A DNA stretch of 12,654 nucleotides from JBBPYR01 sp038199755 (GCA_038199755.1 JBBPYR010000148.1:1-12654), one strand, 5' to 3'. Counted from the stretch's first letter, positions 1 to 6,664 are shown. Numbers and translations are program-made. The notes: generated by a model not told the origin, from the letters alone.

Positions 1-979
1 CAGTAGTATTACTGCCACCGTAGAGCATGGGATGAACATCAAACTTGCCAGCAATCTTAGAGGTGGCAGGATCGTTGCCCAGCGAATAGGCATAAGGCCA
101 GTTACGCATGAATACCGCGTCACCATTCTGCCAGGCAGAACGAGAATCCTCTTCCTTATACGTGGTCACAGCCGAAGGCGAGATCGTTCCTATCCAACTA
201 ACCATCTGTGTCAAAGCGGCTGTACCTTCTGCACTGTTGACGGTGATCTTCTTAGGATCTGTGGCATCCAGCACAGAACCGCCATAGCCGTTGATGACCT
301 CAGAAAAGTTGCAGACGAGTCCTTCGTACTGTGCTCCTTGCCAGAGATAGCCAAACTTCGCCTTCGACGGGGATGCCCCCTTGGCCATGGTCGCCATCTC
401 TTCCCAAGTGTTAGGAGGAGTTTTGATGAGATCGGTGCGATAGTACATCAACCCAGCATCGGTACGAGTTGGTGCTGCCCACAACTTACCGTTGTACGTA
501 CAGCCCGCGAGAGGCCCTGGCAAATAATTCGCCCGATCACTGGCAGGCCATTTATCATCCAAAGGAACTGTCCAGCCATTGGCACCGAATTCAGGAGGCC
601 AGATGATATCCATCGGCATCACGTCGATAGAGCTGCCACGGGCACGTAGCATGGTCGTGAGGATGGTTAGAAGCTGACCGGTATCATTGGGGGCATTGTT
701 ATTGTATGTAACATGGACACCATTGTTTTGTCCATTGAACTTGCTTACAAGCCCTGCGTAGACACCGTTGGTATCCTTTTCAATATAGTTGACATTGACG
801 GTTTGACCATTGCCACCGGTACTGTTGGTCGTACCACCGCAGGCTTCTAGCAACGAGACCGCTGCAGTACTAGTCAAACCAACAGCCATAGCACGCTCAA
901 GGAAAGTTCGACGTGACATGCGTCCGGCACGGATCTTTGTAATTATTTCGTCGACGACTTGGCCCTGCTCAAGGATCAT
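1..979 (-). CDS. Extracellular solute-binding lipoprotein (family 1, sugar-type ABC transporter), partial
   Basis: This reads open from ATG at 979 to the left edge, about 326 codons, so the C-terminus is missing. It is the substrate-capturing lipoprotein of an ABC importer, most like family 1 carbohydrate binders. After a 21-residue leader comes SRRTFL (residues 22-27), a twin-arginine motif. A hydrophobic stretch then ends in the lipobox LEAC with Cys47, so Tat export and lipid anchoring are likely. The mature part has family-like stretches such as DVMPMDIIWPPEF, APTRTDAGLMYYRTDL and FMRNWPYAYSLG. AAAGGAG lies 7 bases before the ATG and supports this start, although Met21 would place the RR motif right at the N-terminus. 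Permease and ATPase genes are not visible and may lie to the left. The substrate cannot be told from sequence alone. Confidence 0.9.
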   Translation of the reverse strand, partial: MILEQGQVVDEIITKIRAGRMSRRTFLERAMAVGLTSTAAVSLLEACGGTTNSTGGNGQTVNVNYIEKDTNGVYAGLVSKFNGQNNGVHVTYNNNAPNDTGQLLTILTTMLRARGSSIDVMPMDIIWPPEFGANGWTVPLDDKWPASDRANYLPGPLAGCTYNGKLWAAPTRTDAGLMYYRTDLIKTPPNTWEEMATMAKGASPSKAKFGYLWQGAQYEGLVCNFSEVINGYGGSVLDATDPKKITVNSAEGTAALTQMVSWIGTISPSAVTTYKEEDSRSAWQNGDAVFMRNWPYAYSLGNDPATSKIAGKFDVHPMLYGGSNTT

Positions 980-1398
980 AGGGTTTCTCCTTTGAATAAA
1001 CTACTTACGAGCATGGTTCAAAAGCACTCTTGGCTTTTCCATTTCCTTACCTACCATACTTCACTATTCATTGGTCTTCCCATTCGATAGATAGGGTATG
1101 TCTCAGGGAGGAAAGCACGTATGAGAGACAACCTTACCTCTTCTCTCAAAATCTGGGTGCAGTATGCGTATACCTTGCACAACCGATACGTGTCAGGAGT
1201 TTCAGCCTTGTGCTTGCAGTTGGCTCCTTTCTTCGCGGACACTTTCAACAGTACTGATTTATTCATCGCCTGCCCGCTTTAGCAACTACTAAACAATTAC
1301 GCCACAGCGAGGACAAATCTCTCAATAAGTGAACCTTGAAGATACACAGCAATAGAAAGTGGTAGTTTTCAGGTTACTTGTTTCTAAGTATTGTGTAA

Positions 1399-1407
1399 AC
1401 TATACCA
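1399..1407 (-). promoter_or_regulatory. Possible extended -10 promoter for the binding-protein gene
   Basis: On the minus strand this reads TGGTATAGT, one base from the TGnTATAAT extended -10 consensus. There is no convincing -35 hexamer 16-18 bases upstream, and the leader to the start at 979 would be about 410 bases. The call is weak. Confidence 0.25.
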
Positions 1408-1485
1408 TAACATAAAATAAGCAAAAATTACTAGTGTACGCTAACTATCAAATGGTAGACCGTTCGGGGCAACTTATACATCAGA

Positions 1486-1514
1486 TTGACAAGCCCCTCT
1501 ATGCATCATACAAT
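1486..1514 (+). promoter_or_regulatory. Sigma-70-type promoter of the WD40 lipoprotein gene
   Basis: TTGACA at 1486-1491 is followed, after exactly 17 bases, by TACAAT at 1509-1514. This is one mismatch from the full vegetative consensus. Transcription would begin near 1521, giving a leader of about 70 bases before the ATG at 1592. This is the best-matching promoter in the window. Confidence 0.7.
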
Positions 1515-1591
1515 CATCACTAGGGGCCACTACAACCTCTTTTCGTATTGTTCATAGAGTAACTTCTTACCCTACGAGAGGGGGAGCTATA

Positions 1592-2692
1592 ATGGATTCT
1601 GGACAGTCTCATTGGACGCACCGCCCTCTGCTATTGTATTATCTCTCAGCGTTGCTCGTCTTGTTGGCTGCATGCTCTCCTTTTTCTTCCATTCCATCCA
1701 GCCGACCTCCTCAACGCAGTCAACCCAGCCAATCTACCTATCCGCCTTCTCTCAAGGATGCTTTGATATATGACACGTTACGCCCGTTAGGAACCACGCT
1801 CTCTACCTATCGTGGCCACTTTAATGCTATCAGCGATGTGGCATGGTCCCCCGATGGAAAATACGTTGCCTCCGCTAGCTATGACAAAACGATACAGGTC
1901 TGGGATGCAGCAAGCGGAAAACCCCTGGTGATGTACCGCCAACATGCTGACCTCGTCAGTGCAGTGGCATGGTCGCCCGATGGCAAACACATCGCCTCCG
2001 CCAGTTTTGATAAAACCGTCCAGGTCTGGGATGCCACCACAGGCAAGCGTTTACTCACCTACACAGGGCATAGCAACGCCGTCACTGCCCTTGCCTGGTC
2101 TCCGGATGGTCAGCAGATTGCCTCTGCCAGTTTTGATAAAACCGTCCAGGTCTGGGATGCCAGCACGGGCCAGACAAGGTTTGTCTATCGCGGCCATTTT
2201 AACTGGGTCACGGCGGTCGCGTGGTCGCCCGACGGTAAGCATATCGCCTCTGCTGGTCTTGACCATACGGTGCAAGTTTGGGACGCCTCCAGCGGCAAAC
2301 CCCTTGTGCTCTACCACGGACATTTCAATATCATCACTGCCGTTACCTGGTCACCCGATAGCACAAACATTGCTTCCGCGAGCATTGACAAAACCGTACA
2401 GGTCTGGAACGCCTCTAACGGCAAGCGTTTCCTGCTTTTTTATGTCGATACAGCTGATTGGGTGAATTCAGTAGCATGGTCGCCCGACGGTTTACGGATT
2501 GCCGCCGCCAATAAGAACAACACTGTACAGGTCTGGCCCGCGCTACAAACCAGAGAGACAAACACACATCAGCCACTCTTGATCTATCGCGGCCATCATA
2601 GCGAAGTGCTGACCGCTGTTTGGTCGCCAGATAGCATGCATATCGCCTCCGGCAGCGACGATGGGCAGGTTCAGATATGGCAAGCAGAATAA
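1592..2692 (+). CDS. WD40-repeat lipoprotein, seven-bladed beta-propeller
   Basis: This 366-residue protein opens with a hydrophobic signal ending in the lipobox LAAC with Cys28, so it is predicted to be a lipid-anchored surface protein. A Ser/Pro-rich linker (about 29-65) leads to seven WD40 repeats with a 42-residue period for most of the array. The repeats share the pattern AWSPDGKxIASASxDKTVQVWDA, with the closing Trp of the early blades near 104, 146, 188, 230 and 272. Seven repeats would close one full propeller, a scaffold for protein-protein contacts. There is no attached kinase or NACHT domain. The start is supported by a GGGGGAG site five bases upstream. Blades 2 and 3 are nearly identical in DNA, showing recent duplication or conversion. 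The binding partner is unknown. Confidence 0.93.
   Translation: MDSGQSHWTHRPLLLYYLSALLVLLAACSPFSSIPSSRPPQRSQPSQSTYPPSLKDALIYDTLRPLGTTLSTYRGHFNAISDVAWSPDGKYVASASYDKTIQVWDAASGKPLVMYRQHADLVSAVAWSPDGKHIASASFDKTVQVWDATTGKRLLTYTGHSNAVTALAWSPDGQQIASASFDKTVQVWDASTGQTRFVYRGHFNWVTAVAWSPDGKHIASAGLDHTVQVWDASSGKPLVLYHGHFNIITAVTWSPDSTNIASASIDKTVQVWNASNGKRFLLFYVDTADWVNSVAWSPDGLRIAAANKNNTVQVWPALQTRETNTHQPLLIYRGHHSEVLTAVWSPDSMHIASGSDDGQVQIWQAE
2000..2162 (+). repeat. Near-identical WD40 blade repeats, 126-base period
   Basis: The 37 bases at 2000-2036 recur exactly at 2126-2162, one blade (126 bases, 42 codons) later. They encode the ASFDKTVQVWDA strand-d region of blades 2 and 3. The other blades show the same motif with several synonymous differences, so these two copies are the youngest or the most recently homogenised. 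Confidence 0.85.
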
Positions 2693-2792
2693 AAGAATAG
2701 GAAATTATTCCCCCTAGTTATCCACATTCTTGACAAATTCACCTCAATATATGTGGATAAACCCTGAAGGATTGTGGAGAAGTCTGACAAAG

Positions 2793-2849
2793 AGAGAAGT
2801 AGCATGAGAGGCCGATGTTTTACTTTCTACTCTCTCATGCTACTTCTCT
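2793..2849. terminator. Perfect 18-bp inverted repeat, candidate bidirectional terminator
   Basis: The arms 2793-2810 and 2832-2849 are perfect reverse complements (18 bp) around a 21-base loop. The hairpin lies between the convergent WD40 (plus) and superoxide dismutase (minus) genes, where a shared terminator is expected. Neither side has a clear run of T, and the loop is long for an intrinsic terminator. It could instead be a palindromic repeat element, so the terminator role is an inference. Confidence 0.5.
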
Positions 2850-2869
2850 GTGAATACTGCTAGGCTGCT

Positions 2870-2952
2870 GTAGGGACCAACTTGAGCGCGTCCCGTACCC
2901 GTTGAGGAGCGATTCGCCAAATGGTACGGGACGCGCTCAAGCTGGTCCCTAC
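2870..2952. repeat. Long palindromic element, 30-base arms
   Basis: The arms 2870-2899 and 2923-2952 match as reverse complements at 29 of 30 positions, around a 23-base loop. The ends are GTAGGGACCA and TGGTCCCTAC. An element this long with sharp ends looks like a mobile or dispersed intergenic palindrome (MITE or REP-like) more than a terminator. It ends 35 bases before the superoxide dismutase stop codon. No transposase or obvious target-site duplication is seen. Confidence 0.75.
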
Positions 2953-2987
2953 GGACTTTGCAACTTACTGTGTATGAAGTGCGGAAG

Positions 2988-3602
2988 CTACTTGGAGCGG
3001 GCGCGATCGAAACGCTTGGCCACTTCGCTCCAGTTGACCACATTCCACCAGTTGCCGAGATATTCGGGGCGGCGATTCTGGTACTTGAGATAGTAGGCGT
3101 GTTCCCAGACATCATTGCCCAAAATAGGATAGAGTCCATCAGTCAACGGGCTATCCTGGTTCGCGGTCGAGGTAACCTGGAGCTTGCCATCCTTGCCGAG
3201 CACAAGCCAGGTCCAACCAGAGCCGAAGCGTTTGACACCGGCATCGTTCACGGCAGCTTTCAAGGCATCGAGGGAACCAAAGGCCGCGTCAATAGCACTT
3301 GCTAGCTCACCCGTGGGGCTGCCACCAGCGTTGGGTCCCATGATCTGCCAGAACATGGAGTGGTTGGAATGACCGCCACCATTGTTGCGAACCGCAGTAC
3401 GAATGGCCTCTGGCAACTCGTTCAGGCGACTAACCACCTCGTCAACATCCAGCGATGCGAACGCGTGGTCCTTCAGCGCATTGTTCAGGTTCGTTACATA
3501 GGTCGCGTGGTGTTTGTCATGGTGGAGTTGCATCGTCTGTGTATCGATGTATGGCTCCAACGCGTTGTAATCATAGGGAAGGGGTGGAAGTTCAAATGAC
3601 AT
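2988..3602 (-). CDS. sodA: Superoxide dismutase, manganese type
   Basis: This 204-residue protein has the usual length of the Fe/Mn superoxide dismutase family, which converts superoxide to oxygen and hydrogen peroxide. All four metal ligands are visible: His27 (in MQLHHDKHH), His81 (in NNGGGHSNHSMFW), and Asp164 and His168 in the signature DVWEHAYY. Gly77 and the ANQDSPL stretch with Gln149 are the pattern of manganese rather than iron enzymes, where the outer-sphere glutamine comes from the C-terminal domain. There is no signal peptide, so it should be cytoplasmic. AAGGAG precedes the ATG by 8 bases. It is a single gene with its own promoter about 150 bases upstream. Manganese preference is inferred from these residues, and cambialistic use cannot be excluded. 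Confidence 0.96.
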   Translation of the reverse strand: MSFELPPLPYDYNALEPYIDTQTMQLHHDKHHATYVTNLNNALKDHAFASLDVDEVVSRLNELPEAIRTAVRNNGGGHSNHSMFWQIMGPNAGGSPTGELASAIDAAFGSLDALKAAVNDAGVKRFGSGWTWLVLGKDGKLQVTSTANQDSPLTDGLYPILGNDVWEHAYYLKYQNRRPEYLGNWWNVVNWSEVAKRFDRARSK

Positions 3603-3654
3603 ACATTTTTCTCCTTACTCAACTCATATATCGTACGAGGTAGATGACCTCTCT

Positions 3655-3687
3655 GCTGTAGCGGCTATTCAGCCGTGCCAGAACAGC
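3655..3687 (-). other. Hairpin in the superoxide dismutase leader
   Basis: Inside the presumed 115-base 5' leader, CGGCT (3662-3666) pairs with AGCCG (3671-3675) around a four-base loop. An outer GCTGT/ACAGC pairing (3655-3659 with 3683-3687) encloses it. It could be a small RNA fold affecting translation, but nothing identifies it as a known riboswitch. Confidence 0.3.
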
Positions 3688-3725
3688 GGACACGATGGGG
3701 TAAGCATACATTGCTCACGTTCATA

Positions 3726-3755
3726 GTTGTATGCGATAACATCACCCATTGTCAA
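3726..3755 (-). promoter_or_regulatory. Promoter of the superoxide dismutase gene
   Basis: On the minus strand, TTGACA (3750-3755) is followed after 18 bases by TACAAC (3726-3731). The -35 is perfect and the -10 matches at four of six positions. Transcription would start near 3719, leaving a leader of roughly 115 bases. No clear operator palindrome overlaps it. Confidence 0.5.
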
Positions 3756-3831
3756 GCACAAGGATTAGCCAAAATACATAAAATGCCAGCAATGCAGTGT
3801 AAACTGTTGACGCACCAGCATGAGTAGCATT

Positions 3832-4341
3832 TTATACCGATCTGACCATCTCTAAAAACTCGCGGTTGCCGCTTTCACGTTGCTGCAGGACAATACGCCT
3901 CCGCTGAAAACCAGCATGTTCATAGACGCGAATAGCCCGTTCATTCCAGGTGAACACATAGAGGCAGAATTGTGTAGGGGTGAACGCTTGGCGTGCGAAT
4001 GCCAGACCAGCATTGACGAAATGTAACCCTAGACCTCTTCCTGTCATATCAGGCCGCAAACCTAGACCAAGCGGTAACATTCGCCCCTCAAGATAAAGCC
4101 CTGGCTCATCGCTCGCCCACACCAGTGCCGAGGTGCCAAAGCAGAAGTATCCTACTAACTCCTCTTCTGTATCACGCACAGCATAGTAAGGACTACCCGG
4201 CTCCAAGAGTTCCGTGACAGCCTCTTCGACATCAGCTAAGCCATCAGCAACCATATTGTAAACACTATACGGCTCATCGTATCGCCATGTCAGAATAGCT
4301 CGTGCCGTCATATCATCCATAAGCGTGAAGGTGTATTGCAT
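3832..4341 (-). CDS. GNAT family N-acetyltransferase
   Basis: From Met at 4341 this is a 169-residue GNAT enzyme, transferring an acetyl group from acetyl-CoA to an amine. The start MQYTFTLMDDMTARAILTWRY fits the family's first strand and helix. Motif A shows the acetyl-CoA pyrophosphate loop TGRGLG (residues 100-105), after GLRPDM. Motif B gives WNERAIRVYEHAGF (132-145). The substrate is unknown: both small-molecule and ribosomal-protein acetylases look like this. The open frame extends upstream to 4476, but that part would overlap the orphan hicB almost wholly and lacks domain logic. ATGs at 4365 and 4362 would overlap only the end of hicB. None of the starts has a strong ribosome site, so the start is uncertain. 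Proximity suggests co-transcription with hicB. Confidence 0.82.
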   Translation of the reverse strand: MQYTFTLMDDMTARAILTWRYDEPYSVYNMVADGLADVEEAVTELLEPGSPYYAVRDTEEELVGYFCFGTSALVWASDEPGLYLEGRMLPLGLGLRPDMTGRGLGLHFVNAGLAFARQAFTPTQFCLYVFTWNERAIRVYEHAGFQRRRIVLQQRESGNREFLEMVRSV

Positions 4342-4351
4342 TTTCCAAATC

Positions 4352-4576
4352 TCAAGCCTCATCATATATGAATTTTTGCGGTTCAGGTATTGGTCTTCCC
4401 CAATACTTATTGGCATCAATCCAGCTTTCAATTGCATCTTTACCCTGCTGAATAGCCTCTTCGTAAGTCTCTCCATGTGTTCTACATCCAGGGAGTTCAG
4501 GTACCGTTACTATATAGACGTCATCTTCATCACTCCATTGAATCACCATTGAATAGTGTTCGTATTCTTTATTCAT
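4352..4576 (-). CDS. Orphan HicB-like antitoxin
   Basis: This 74-residue protein has the compact HicB fold signature: YSMVIQWSDED, then VYIVTVPELPGCRTHG, then TYEEAIQQGKDAIESWI. HicB proteins bind and block the HicA mRNA interferase. No hicA lies on either side: the upstream 225 bases are non-coding and the gene downstream is an acetyltransferase. It lacks the C-terminal HTH or ribbon-helix-helix DNA-binding part found in longer HicBs, so it probably does not act as a repressor by itself. A purine-rich AGGGGGG lies about nine bases before the ATG. It closely resembles the HicB at 5998-6204 (38 of 61 aligned residues identical by hand), which suggests duplication and possible cross-neutralisation. 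Confidence 0.85.
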   Translation of the reverse strand: MNKEYEHYSMVIQWSDEDDVYIVTVPELPGCRTHGETYEEAIQQGKDAIESWIDANKYWGRPIPEPQKFIYDEA

Positions 4577-4619
4577 CCCGTTACCCCCCTCTTGTCATTA
4601 TGCTATAGCGTTGTACTTC

Positions 4620-4625
4620 ATTATA
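4620..4625 (-). promoter_or_regulatory. Possible -10 box upstream of the orphan hicB
   Basis: The minus strand reads TATAAT here, about 45 bases before the hicB start. There is no recognisable -35 at 16-18 bases, and the preceding bases do not form a TGn extension. An alternative TTGGGT-N17-TATAGC pairing lies just downstream. A promoter here is likely from position, but its exact location is unsure. Confidence 0.4.
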
Positions 4626-4677
4626 CCCAATTTCACGTGCGGTTAGACACATATGACCAAAACATTTTGTTGGACAG

Positions 4678-4706
4678 TTGTCAAAAGTGCCACTAAACCC
4701 TATCAT
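4678..4706 (+). promoter_or_regulatory. Promoter of the response-regulator gene
   Basis: TTGTCA (4678-4683) and TATCAT (4701-4706) are separated by 17 bases, each one or two bases from consensus. The start would be near 4713, giving a leader of about 88 bases. Confidence 0.5.
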
Positions 4707-4801
4707 TTTTGGAAAAAACATGCTATATTTGAAAAGCAATTTCGTTATACACCGAAGTTGTAGAGCTAAAGGTGTAACTGTAAAGTCGCTATTGGTGAAT
4801 A

Positions 4802-5218
4802 ATGGAGTTTAGTGTGTCTCAGGAGAAACAGGAACAGGATTCCGCCCACACAAAGCAAGTAGCAGTAAAAACTATTCTGATCATAGAGGATGATGTTAAT
4901 ATTGGCGATGTCTTCATTCAAGCTATCTCACAAGAGACACCACATATGGCTGTGCTTGCAGCGAATGCTGAGGAAGCACTGAATATGGTGAAGGCGCTGA
5001 AGCCCAACCTTTTCATCCTGGATTATCAGCTACCAAGCGTTAATGGCATCGAATTGTATGACCAGTTACATGCGATGAAAGAACTTGAGCACGTTCCCGC
5101 GCTCATGTTGAGCGCACGATTACCGAAACAAGAGCTACAAAAGCGCAACATCATAGGTATGCATAAACCCATCGATCTCGATGACTTTTTGCAACTGATT
5201 GAGAAGCTCTTGAAGTAA
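4802..5218 (+). CDS. Single-domain response regulator (receiver only, CheY-like)
   Basis: The 138-residue protein is one receiver domain after a polar 22-residue N-terminus. It would take phosphate from a sensor kinase on Asp74 (FILDYQLPSVNG). The acidic pocket residues Asp30 and Asp31 (IIEDD), the switch residue Ser104 (LMLSA) and the conserved Lys122 (HKPID) are all in place, so it should be phosphorylatable. No DNA-binding or enzymatic output domain follows, and no kinase gene is nearby. It therefore probably works by protein-protein contact, in a phosphorelay or as a CheY/Spo0F/DivK-like carrier. The ATG is preceded only by a weak GGTGA. It is transcribed alone, divergently from hicB and convergently with the ArsR gene. 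Confidence 0.92.
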   Translation: MEFSVSQEKQEQDSAHTKQVAVKTILIIEDDVNIGDVFIQAISQETPHMAVLAANAEEALNMVKALKPNLFILDYQLPSVNGIELYDQLHAMKELEHVPALMLSARLPKQELQKRNIIGMHKPIDLDDFLQLIEKLLK

Positions 5219-5320
5219 GTGTTCGTTTCATCTTTCCCTAACAGAACCTGCTCTGTGAGGTAGATCGCGAAGCCGAGAAACCTATCAGTGTGCTCTTACG
5301 CAAAGCTTAAAATAAAGTAC

Positions 5321-5716
5321 TCATGGATTGTGTATATGTGACTCGCCATAGTCATTGTCCAATGCATCTAACAAATCTTGAAATGCCTGCACCAATTTAT
5401 GGTTGCGTAACTTATAGTACACAATATTGCCTTCACGACGTGAGGTCACTAGTCCAACACGTGAGAGATGGCGTAAATGCTCCGAGGTGGTAGCCGCGGA
5501 CAACCCTATCGCCCTTGCAATATCACCAGAACGTCGCTCCAAGTGTGTCGTGCCATTTTCATCGGGCAGAGCCAATAACTCTACGATATAGCGACGACTG
5601 GTATCGCAAACCGTTGTAAGAAACTTATCAACGAATGCGTCAATCTCAGAAGGACGACGAGGCATCTTGCTTTCCTGTGTCTCCTCTTGCGAGGATGAAG
5701 ATTGGGGAGTAGACAT
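5321..5716 (-). CDS. ArsR-family winged-helix transcriptional regulator
   Basis: The 131-residue protein has a polar, Ser/Gln-rich N-terminus (1-20), then an ArsR-type winged helix. The recognition region is SGDIARAIGLSAATTSEHLRHL (about 63-84) and the wing is VTSRREGNIVYYKL (about 90-103). ArsR proteins are dimeric repressors that usually leave DNA on binding metal or another signal. The metal-binding CVC motif of ArsR/SmtB is absent: helix 3 has a single Cys37 (TTVCDTSRR). The inducer is thus likely not arsenite and may be non-metal. AGGAGG lies seven to eight bases before the ATG and fixes the start. No target gene is adjacent on the same strand. Palindromes in its leader suggest autoregulation. 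Confidence 0.9.
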   Translation of the reverse strand: MSTPQSSSSQEETQESKMPRRPSEIDAFVDKFLTTVCDTSRRYIVELLALPDENGTTHLERRSGDIARAIGLSAATTSEHLRHLSRVGLVTSRREGNIVYYKLRNHKLVQAFQDLLDALDNDYGESHIHNP

Positions 5717-5765
5717 AGCGCGCTCCTCCTAAAAAATAAAATAAGTGCGTTGTACTGGGATAGCA

Positions 5766-5791
5766 CATCTTACATAAAGATGGGCTAGCCC
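5766..5791. promoter_or_regulatory. Palindromes in the arsR leader, candidate operator
   Basis: CATCTT (5766-5771) and AAGATG (5777-5782) form an inverted repeat with a five-base gap. It is directly joined to the perfect palindrome GGGCTAGCCC (5782-5791). Both fall just downstream of the predicted arsR -10, where a bound dimer would block transcription. ArsR repressors typically bind such short dyads. That this is the operator is an inference. Confidence 0.4.
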
Positions 5792-5802
5792 TGTTTTCGT
5801 CT

Positions 5803-5832
5803 ATTGTACTCTACCATAGCAATATGGGTAAA
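5803..5832 (-). promoter_or_regulatory. Promoter of the arsR gene
   Basis: On the minus strand, TTTACC (5827-5832) and TACAAT (5803-5808) are 18 bases apart. The -10 is good and the -35 moderate. The transcript would start near 5796 with a leader of about 80 bases that contains the palindromes. Confidence 0.45.
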
Positions 5833-5859
5833 TGAGAGAGTATAATTGAAGGGAACAGA

Positions 5860-5903
5860 AAAAGAAGCACTCAAGTCTTTGTTAGAACCTGAGTGCTTCT
5901 TTT
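5860..5903. terminator. Rho-independent terminator, likely bidirectional, of hicAB
   Basis: The arms 5860-5873 and 5890-5903 pair over 14 bases, with a core of AAGAAGCACTCA, around a 16-base loop. T-rich tracts follow on both strands: TTTTCTTT to the right and TTTTTCT on the minus strand. It lies about 95 bases after the hicB stop, so it most likely ends the hicA-hicB transcript and shields the arsR promoter. Confidence 0.75.
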
Positions 5904-5997
5904 CTTTATGAGGTGTTATCTATACAAGATGGCTAATAGCTTGCTGGTCTCTAGTTGCTTGACAATGTCTGTCGTTGGCTTTCTTTTTTGTCATTGA

Positions 5998-6204
5998 TTA
6001 TGCAGCTACACGCGGACGGGGAATGGGCCAGCCTAAATCTTTTGCCGTCTCAAGCCACAATTCTATGACCTCAAGCGCATTTTTGATGGCTTCATCGTAG
6101 GTCTTTCCGTGAGTCCTACATCCTGGCAGTTCTGGTACCGTGACAATATAGATGTGGTCTTCCTCGTCCCATTGAATGAGTAAAGAATAGTGTTCAGGCT
6201 TCAT
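5998..6204 (-). CDS. hicB: HicB family antitoxin (of the hicAB pair)
   Basis: The 68-residue protein shows the HicB pattern: HYSLLIQWDEED, then IYIVTVPELPGCRTHG, then TYDEAIKNALEVIELWL. It is expected to bind HicA and cover its active site. The ATG at 6204 overlaps the hicA stop in an ATGA arrangement, and GGAG sits inside the end of hicA, so translation is probably coupled. Like its paralogue at 4352-4576, it lacks a C-terminal DNA-binding domain. Repression of its own promoter would therefore need another factor, or may not occur. The short form is a common variant in this family. Confidence 0.93.
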   Translation of the reverse strand: MKPEHYSLLIQWDEEDHIYIVTVPELPGCRTHGKTYDEAIKNALEVIELWLETAKDLGWPIPRPRVAA

Positions 6205-6407
6205 AACTGCTCCTTTAGCTTCTTCAATGCGTTTTCGACATCTCTCACTTGGTATTTCTCTGCATCATCTCCATCTTTACCTGAGATAACAACAGGCATT
6301 TCAGGAAGCAGATCGTGTACCCACATCGTATGACTTCCTTTTGCTGGTCGTTGTGTGAAACCTGCTTTTGCGAGAAGCCCTTTGAGTTTTCTAATTTTCG
6401 GCGGCAT
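6201..6407 (-). CDS. hicA: HicA family toxin, mRNA interferase
   Basis: The 68-residue HicA toxin has the small double-stranded-RNA-binding-like fold that cleaves mRNA and halts translation. The diagnostic GSHTMW carries the catalytic histidine, His26, after LAKAGFTQRPAK. The C-terminus VRDVENALKKLKEQL forms the last helix. All residues needed for activity appear to be present, so the toxin is likely functional. The toxin comes first, as is usual for hicAB. AAAGG precedes the ATG at a rather long spacing of 11 bases. An extended -10 lies close upstream. Confidence 0.94.
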   Translation of the reverse strand: MPPKIRKLKGLLAKAGFTQRPAKGSHTMWVHDLLPEMPVVISGKDGDDAEKYQVRDVENALKKLKEQL

Positions 6408-6428
6408 CGCTCTACAACCTTTCTACTG

Positions 6429-6437
6429 ATTATACCA
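6429..6437 (-). promoter_or_regulatory. Extended -10 promoter of hicAB
   Basis: The minus strand reads TGGTATAAT, a perfect extended -10 (TGn plus TATAAT) without a clear -35. Transcription would start about 15 bases before the hicA ATG. The same nine bases precede the HerA-type operon at 8352-8360. Confidence 0.55.
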
Positions 6438-6664
6438 TGCTCCTAGCGTTTAGTCTGTAATTTGTGCTTTAAGGCATAGCGATTTCTCGATAACAGCAAA
6501 TCTGTATTCTCACGTGCTACCAGCAATGCAGCAAGAGGCCGTAAATAAGTTGGGTGACTTTCTGGATAGCAGTTCACGTTGACTGCTGTAATCACCAATC
6601 TTTGTCATATGTTGCCTTTCTGAATGCTCTCGTTCTATATTAGAGAAAGCAAAGATGAAAGGAT

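Larger units (their letters stand above)
980..1591. other. 612-base intergenic region between divergent genes
   Basis: This gap separates the minus-strand binding protein from the plus-strand WD40 gene. I see no convincing gene. Two mutually antisense open frames of 71 and 75 codons (about 1030-1266) lack good ribosome sites and domain-like composition. The AT-rich centre (about 1380-1440) contains a minus-strand TGGTATAGT (1399-1407), an extended -10-like sequence. It could start the binding-protein transcript, but that would give a leader of roughly 410 bases and there is no good -35. The right end holds the clear promoter of the WD40 gene. Confidence 0.6.

Noticed and set aside
32..649. 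205-codon plus-strand open frame
   Set aside because: It is the complement of the solute-binding protein, whose minus-strand frame has a lipobox, a Tat motif and family-like sequence. The plus frame is Arg/Cys-rich and without domain logic.
1030..1266. Two overlapping open frames (75 and 71 codons) on opposite strands
   Set aside because: No good ribosome sites and no recognisable protein features. They most likely reflect chance in non-coding DNA.
2840..3139. 99-codon minus-strand frame overlapping the superoxide dismutase end
   Set aside because: It is out of frame with the dismutase, and its C-terminal part is only the translated 30-base-arm palindrome.
3778..3835. ATAAAATGC/GCATTTTAT inverted repeat at the acetyltransferase stop
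   Set aside because: Only nine AT-rich pairs around a 40-base loop. Too weak to call a terminator.
4342..4476. Upstream extension of the acetyltransferase
   Set aside because: It would lie almost wholly inside the orphan hicB, has no ribosome site and adds residues unlike GNAT proteins.
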